Source: Trichobilharzia szidati (Eukaryota > Platyhelminthes > Trematoda > Strigeidida > Schistosomatidae). From it: a DNA stretch of 64,000 nucleotides. Positions within the stretch are counted from its first letter, which is position 1. Each line of letters starts with the position of its first letter. Positions 58,020 through 64,000 of the stretch are shown piece by piece. Under the pieces are notes generated by a model that did not search any database, was not told the DNA's origin, and was given only the letters and a program-made list of their open reading frames with translations. Position numbers and translations under genes: made by a program. Where the stretch lies: assembly GCA_944472155.2 (NCBI GenBank), contig OX235279.1:147210199-147274198 (forward strand), read 5' to 3'.

Positions 58020-59490
58020 TTTGCTTTGCCACTTGACATTTAACTACGATTATAATCACAAACATTTTAGTTTTAATTGCATTTCATATTATTATTATTA
58101 TTTTATGCATTCACACTTATGATTTAATTCCCTCATCGGATATAACTTCTTAAAAACGATATATATATACGATTGTACAGCTTGATGATAAATTCGTTGA
58201 AAAGAGTCTCTTCGCTGAATCATTTGTTTTGATTTTCTATAATAATAAACTGTTTTTGAATACACAGTGGGTGTGTGTGTATAGCTTAAGTTTATGAATA
58301 GCTATAAACTCAGTGTATTTCAATAAGCGCCCTTGACCATTTTTATAGATGACCTTAAAGGCTGAGTTAACATCAATCTTATGGTTCATCTCGATTAGAT
58401 GTTTAGCAATAGACGAAGTTGGTAGTCTGACACCTGCGTTTATTGGCTTTCCACAATTCATTTATTTTTCTCACTATTTCGGGATATGCTCTCCCACCCT
58501 CACATGCAAAGCACGATTACTCCTCCCTATGTATGTCCACACACGAAAATTGGTAAATAGTGTGGGATGTGACATAATCACTTGTGCACTTTTGAGGTTT
58601 GCGGTGGAGCATATTTTTGGCTTTTTCGATATTTACAGGCCGGGCTGCTTAAAAGGTTCTACGGATGACCGAATTCAACCTTTGTCTCAAAATCCTACTG
58701 TTTATTTCCCCGTTATATGGTAATTTGATGAAGACATTTTTCTTAGGGGTGGTATAGATTGTAGATTTAAAGACTAATTGGCTTCTACACCTGTTTAAAA
58801 ATTTTAAAGGATGTACATTTTCAACAAGAATATACATCAATATTTCACTTTCTTTCTCTATAACATCAGCTGTGCAAATACGTTGAATCCTCTTAAACAG
58901 ACATTTCACCAAGCCTCTCTTATACTGTAATGGACAGAAACTGTGAAAATTAAGGTATTACCCTGTCCAAGTGAGCTTTCTGTGGATTGATCGTCTTAAT
59001 GAACCATCATCTCTTCGACTCAGAAGTATGTCTAAAAATGCAAGCTGGTTGCGACTTTCTTCCTCGCATGTAAGACTTATATGATTCTGTACAGAGTTAA
59101 GTCTATCTAATTGACGACTCGCATCTTCATGATCGTCACATATCAAAATGATATCATCTACATATCTCCTATAGAAGGGCAATTTAGAAATTAAATCAAG
59201 GGACAAATCCTCAACATAAGACGTGTAAACATCCGCTAACAAAGGTCCAGATGGACTCCCAATAGCAACATCATCCACCCGTCGAAAATGTTCACCTTCA
59301 AACGTGAAATGAACGTCTATAGCTAAACATCTAATCGAGATGAACCATAAGACTGATGTTAACTCAGCCTTTAAGGTCATCTATAAAAATGGTCAAGGAC
59401 GCTTATTGAAATACACTGAGTTTATAGCTACTCATGAACTTAAGCCCCCTCCCCCCCCCCCCAACTATGTATTCAAAAACAGTTTATTGT
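58020..59490 (-). pseudogene. Penelope-like element with inverted terminal repeat
   Basis: Minus-strand order from 59327: palm (DDVAIGSPSGPLLADVYTSY, motif B), RRYVDDIILICDD (YVDD), LAFLDILLSRRDDGS, thumb (58912-58649), a broken GIY-YIG region, a C-terminal SSIAKHLIEMNH...SAFKVIYKN segment (58461-58237), and a 3' UTR to 58020. The last coding segment is repeated in inverted orientation at 59315-59490, directly joined to the 5' side of the palm. The fingers and motif A are therefore replaced by an inverted copy of the element's own 3' end. Confidence 0.85.
59445..59462 (+). repeat. Poly-C tract
   Basis: About 17 C with one T, inside the plus-strand copy of the PLE end. Likely unstable and error-prone in assembly. 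Confidence 0.85.
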
Positions 59491-59605
59491 TACTCTTAAC
59501 CTACCTTGGTAATCCTTATTTGATTGGATTACCAAACGTTGTGTTAATCATTCTCAAATCATTTTTTCTCACTTTGTTTAATTTAACTGTTTTTAAAAGT
59601 TGATC

Positions 59606-59665
59606 ACGGATTGATATCAGTTAGAGAACCATTTAAAACCAGGGAGTACTGTCCTTAATTTTTTC
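59606..59665 (-). repeat. Hammerhead-SINE tail fragment
   Basis: Contains GATATCAGTTAGAGAACCAT followed by AAACCAGGGAGTACTGTCC, matching the tail of the SINE at 594-650. No tRNA head is attached. Confidence 0.55.
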
Positions 59666-60016
59666 ATAAATATCGACTTGACAAGTAAATGTTTGAGTGA
59701 TCAGATTGTTCGAAATGTATGGCGCAAATACATCACATTTTTCATATAATCTCCGTCTTCTAATAGCACTATCCAAATGTTATATACTTTGTATACTTTG
59801 AGAACAAAATATTTAGAGCGAACTATTATTTCGAATAAATTCTTCTTCAGCATCTCCAATTATAAATCCATTTATTTAAGCATACATTAGCCAATCACGA
59901 AAGGCAAATTAGAATCATATCATAAATCTATTGTGGAACAAGTATAAGATCGGATGGAACAACGGTCAGTCGTTTATTTTTTGAATATGCATGGTCAATT
60001 AGAATATGAGATGAAG

Positions 60017-60047
<31 letters not shown>

Positions 60048-60539
60048 TTGAGGGTAAACAGTGGTGTGAGACAACATGAATACTTCGGAAAATAAACCAA
60101 GGCACGGGGTAAACTAGGCATTAGTTCAAGGATGAAAATAAAGACAGTAATAATGATTGTGAAATAATAACGATGATGTGGTCCAAACGTAAAAGTACTA
60201 ATGGTGAATGATTATCAAATAGTAGTAGTGAATTGAGTGAAGTGAAATGAACAGGATTTTGTAAATATGATAACATGTTAGAAAAACACTACTTACACCT
60301 AGGGTAGTAGAAATAGAAATCATAAGAAAGGTTATGATACGACTATCTGAAAACTTTATACGCATAGACAAAACTTCTAAATCTGTCAGTACCATGACAC
60401 CCAGGAAATACGGCTGACCAGAGTTCCTCAAGAGTGACTCGCCACTTGGGCCTGTCCTCAATTTGCCTACCTCACCATAACATGCAGATGGAAAACAACT
60501 GGCACAGTTTTCGAAACATTTACAAAAGGAAGTTGTAAA
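59666..60539. other. Mostly unassigned; contains an inverted PLE 5' fragment and an AT microsatellite
   Basis: 59720-59778 is the reverse complement of the PLE 5' region near 56726-56782 (AATCTCCGTCTTCTAATAGC). An (AT)n run lies at 60021-60047. No gene was recognised in the rest. Confidence 0.6.
60021..60047 (+). repeat. (TA)n microsatellite
   Basis: 27-bp TA run. Confidence 0.95.
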
Positions 60540-60737
60540 ACACAATGTGAAAGAGAGTTTCGAGTTTGTTGGGAGGATTAGATAATTAAAGGTGAATGGT
60601 AGGTTTATAACATTCTCGGATGTGTCTTCTCTATTCACTAACATGTCTTTGATGGGGTTAGTCAGCTATATAAATGACTGAATTGACCAATGAAGACATG
60701 GATGCTGGTATATCCACCTCCCCACTAAAGGGGCTCA
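60540..60737 (+). pseudogene. Penelope-like RT fingers fragment interrupted by a LINE
   Basis: Plus-strand reading includes KVNGRFITFSDVSSLFTNMS (motif A region) and, after shifts, an MDAGISTSP-like phrase near 60690-60715. It stops where the ATT tail of the minus-strand LINE begins. Confidence 0.65.
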
Positions 60738-61620
60738 TTTTAATAATAATAATGGCTTTATTCCAAACAGTATTTGTGGTACAGGTATGGAATTTTCAGC
60801 GTGCATTACAGTATTGCATCTAATTACCTCATAAATTTTATAAGGATTTAAAATTATAAAGTAACAACAACAAAAAGAAAAAAGAGAAATAAAAGAAATA
60901 GAAAAGAACAGTATTGCATCCACATATTTAAACAGTGCACCACAGGATATGATATATAAAATTAGTCTGTAATAGAATATATGAGCAACAATATAATAGT
61001 AACAAAGAAAGGAGAACAAAAGCTAATGGGAACTATTTGTTAGAGTGCCGCAGTAAGGTGATCGTGTCGTGCCTAACAGTTTTCTCATCACATAACAGCT
61101 GTGCCAGATAAGGTATTGTGGAGTTTTTATACTTGGTAGTCCTGGCATATAGCTTCCTATAGTTGCTTCTAGTTCTACCAGATGAAATGCAAGGAAAGAG
61201 CTGCGTATAGAGAGGGTGTTCGGGGTCTGACAATATAGAATTCGCTAGTTTCTTACATGACATTATATGTCTATCCACAACGGTGTTAACCAGTTGGTTT
61301 GACGAAATCCCACTTGCCCTACTAACAGCTTTTAGTGCCCTACGCAGCGAAGCGAAGTCTTTCTTAAGTAGTCCAGGAAAGATTAATGGGGAGCAGTAAA
61401 GAGGGATGGGTAGAATACAAGGATTGACAAACTGAGAAAGCAAAGACTGCTTTATACCAGACTGCCTAAACTTCCTAACGTAGAACGTTAAGCGAAACAT
61501 CTTTCTAGTCACTAGCAAGATGTGAGAGGACCAGGAAAGATCGGAGGAAATACTCAGTCCAAGGCACGCGGTGGATCTAAACTTTCTGTTCAGTGGAGAC
61601 AACTAGAGGCAACCAGATAG
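60738..61620 (-). mobile_element. LINE 3' end with ATT tail (5'-truncated)
   Basis: The minus frame 61602-61033 (189 codons) carries the LINE RT C-terminal region: ACLGLSISSDLSWSSHI, then a VNPCILPIPLYCSPLIFPGL stretch and a Leu-rich tail. The 3' UTR runs to 60738 and ends on the minus strand with CGCTGAAAATTCCATACC, then AATAAAGCC and (ATT)n. This 3' end closely matches the 3' ends of the SINEs at 42056-42251 and 54051-54252. Confidence 0.82.
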
Positions 61621-61979
61621 TATTGTTATGGCGTCACCACAGTGTACAGTCCTAGAGGACTTCTTCCTAGTGAAAGCGGAGAACGGCCCAGTAAAAGGTG
61701 TTATAAATGACCTGAATTTCCCTTGCTTCTGGAAAGGTGCTGAGTCACGAAATACTAAATTGTCTGCTTTGTCTCACGTGGTTTACTAGTAGATTCCGAG
61801 CTCGGAACTTCAGGGAAGGTTGAGCGTGATGCTATCAAATCCACCCCATCACTACTGAAGCTCCAAATCACAAGGAGAATATTTCCCATTGGAATCCGGA
61901 AGACTTCTCGGTTCAGGGACTAATGATGTCAGCGAGTAGAAGCTTTCGGGAAGTTTGTCTGCCGACAGGTCCCCTCTCA

Positions 61980-62400
61980 ATGAAGGCAAGAATTAGCATA
62001 GGTACTTGGAATGCCAGCAAGACGTTTAACACCGGTCAATGAAGTTGATCGGATTGCAGAAGAAATGAGAAGATACGACACAGAAGTGTCAGGAATCTGT
62101 GAGATCAGATGGAATGGAAGTGGATTCATCGAGTGGTCAATTAAAGATTCGAAAATATTCTCTCGTCATCCAGACGACAACTGCGACTACACTGGCGTGT
62201 GGCCAACATGCTGTTACCAGCAGCATCGAAGACACTCATTCAGTGGAATGCAGTCTGCTCAGTGATCATGACGGCATTATTCAGCTGGAAAGAGTGCAAG
62301 CTCACAATTCCACTGTCTTACACACCTACAAACAACGCGGATTGACTGGAGGAGGACTTCTAGAGACAACTGCAAACAGTGATCGAAGAAACCCCAGCTA
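61980..62400 (+). pseudogene. RTE-type LINE endonuclease N-terminus, decayed
   Basis: Starts MKARISIGTWNASKTFNTG at 61980, the typical opening of RTE endonucleases (GTWN holds the first metal-binding Asn). After a frameshift, 62011-62265 reads VDRIAEEMRRYDTEVSGICE and then IRWNGSG. Later pieces (62099-62401) are out of frame and keep LLSDHDGIIQL, resembling the endonuclease end. The preceding roughly 100 bp is probably its 5' UTR. Confidence 0.78.
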
Positions 62401-64000
62401 GATGGTTGAAAGTCTGCTGCTTACTTTCTTGACATGGACCACTCACTGTGATCATGTCCTATGCACCCGTAGTTTTTATGCGTTCTACGAGTTAGTCAGG
62501 ACACGCAATCAGTTTGTCGTCATCAGGGACGAATAAGGGACTATATACAACAACAACCTTCCCAGTCTGTATTTCCTCCCTAGTAGAAGCAGTAATAATG
62601 ATTCGCAACGATAATCGCACAAACTGAATTCGAAGCTATCCAACACTATTCGCTGTGTGCACTTATTAGGGTTTTAATTCATTAAAGCAGTTTATGATAG
62701 ATATGAAGTATCTAACTGATTTTTAGTCACTTTTCGTGTTTTCCACTGCACATTTGATGGATCTAGGATGACATTTTCATCATGGCAGCTACCGAATTCG
62801 AATCTGTGACACTGAATATAATGTACGTTAGGAGAACACACTTTCCCTTATGCCACTTTCGCCATCCTGTCAACTACTATTATAAATTTTAAAGTGTATT
62901 TATGAGTTCTAAATATCATTTGACCGATTCATAGAAGTTATCAATCACAGTGTGGTAAATTTGAGATCACTGGAACTTTTTAAACGATAAATGCCATTTT
63001 TCCACTCAGTAGTTACCAGATGAGCAAAAACACAGTGTGTTGAATGGACGTGTAAAGTGTCTTATGAAGTAGTCAGCTCACAGCACACGACATGTTTACT
63101 AGTTGTAAGAACATACAGGACGGCAAATGAAATAGTGTTTGAACAGGCTACATAGTCAGTTAAGCAAATCACCTCTAGTAGTACTTTCTGTTTTTTTCGT
63201 TTACTACTTACAAGTAGCATGAAAAATCCGATAATAAACTCCCTTCATATGTCTATGGAAATAATAATATTTGTGATAGTTATAGGCAGGTGATTTCAGT
63301 CGAAATTTGTTTCAGCGAATCCGTTCTCCTTGAGAAATCCTTCAATTCATTTACTCTGTTTTGACAGCAACACTTGATGACTAATTGCTCATAGTGATAA
63401 TAAGAACATGTTTGTTCTGGACGAATTGAAATATTTACCTGTTGTAGAAATTTTCCAATATATTTTTGTGCATGATATTCACTTTTAGCTGAAAATCTTT
63501 AAGTAACATAGTAATCAGAAATAAATCGGATGATGCAGTGTTGTTCAGTATGAAGCAACAACCAATCTCTTATGATTGTTTTCATTCGTCTCTTTCGAAA
63601 TATGAATAACGGTATACTGGAAGTCAATTAGGTGTCTATAGAGAATAGATAGCAGGATCAAAGTTCAAGTAAATGATCTTGACCAACCAGTCAAAACAAT
63701 CTAGCAAAAGAAACCGGTAATTATTGTCTGGAAAAATTTATTGACGGGCAATATAAATATGATAAAAATGACTTACAGTGTATGTGGGTATCCAGTATGT
63801 TGTAAAATATATCCCAGTCTCTCATGGTTGTTTCTAATATCATATTTAACCAGTTTCTATACATTAATTCGTCAAAATAACTGTATATTATTTCATATTC
63901 TTTTATTAACCGCTTATCATCCTAACCTTCTTTCATACGCGCCCTAAATTTTCCTATAGAAGTAGTATGGCTGTCAGTCATTGAATCAAGGAAATCTGAA
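62401..64000. other. No recognisable feature
   Basis: AT-rich. No open frame longer than about 70 codons with a recognisable domain was seen. A 68-codon hydrophobic frame at 63741-63947 is not supported by any motif. Confidence 0.6.

Noticed and set aside
1..64000. CRISPR array, bacterial operon or phage-defence system
   Set aside because: No regularly spaced direct repeats, Shine-Dalgarno-led gene strings or prokaryotic gene families; all evidence is eukaryotic.

Overview
The window is eukaryotic: AT-rich, gene-poor and packed with decayed retroelements. A parasitic flatworm, most likely a schistosome-like trematode, fits best. The reasons are tRNA-derived SINEs carrying a degenerate hammerhead-ribozyme segment (the Sm-alpha type of arrangement), many Penelope-like elements (PLEs), RTE and CR1/Jockey-type LINEs, and two kinds of Ty3/Gypsy LTR element. 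The organism call is an inference from this repeat mix, not from a database search.

The only convincing cellular gene is threonine aspartase 1 (TASP1). It is present twice as an intact 367-codon open reading frame (6517-7620 and 36346-37449). The two copies differ by one synonymous base.

The layout is dominated by a segmental duplication. Unit A (787-24506) is repeated in tandem as unit B (32124-48716). The right-hand part occurs a third time as unit C (48717-54966), which starts with a short rearranged piece (48717-49251). Between A and B lies a 7.6 kb block of LINE, RTE and unclassified repeat fragments. The copies are almost identical but carry private events. A alone has a 4.97 kb Ty3/Gypsy element (18839-23807). 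B alone has a SINE at 42056 and lacks 1.5 kb that A has. C alone has a SINE at 54051 and lacks a solo LTR that A and B share. C also keeps a protease active-site motif that is mutated in both A and B.

Each unit reads left to right as: PLE fragments, TASP1, an intergenic stretch with a foldback repeat and a hammerhead SINE, a PLE fragment, a Ty3/Gypsy gag-protease relic, an integrase relic on the other strand, a 1.8 kb unassigned stretch, a foldback derivative of the hammerhead SINE, and a PLE 3' end. Right of C (54253-62400) is a PLE graveyard with several copies in both orientations, one flanked by an inverted terminal repeat, then a LINE C-terminus and an RTE endonuclease relic. From about 62400 to the end nothing was recognised.

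No operon, CRISPR array, rRNA or genuine tRNA gene was found. No previously undescribed functional system could be supported. The most informative signals are evolutionary: the recent TASP1 duplication, the mosaic third copy, and a SINE whose 3' end matches a LINE in the same window.
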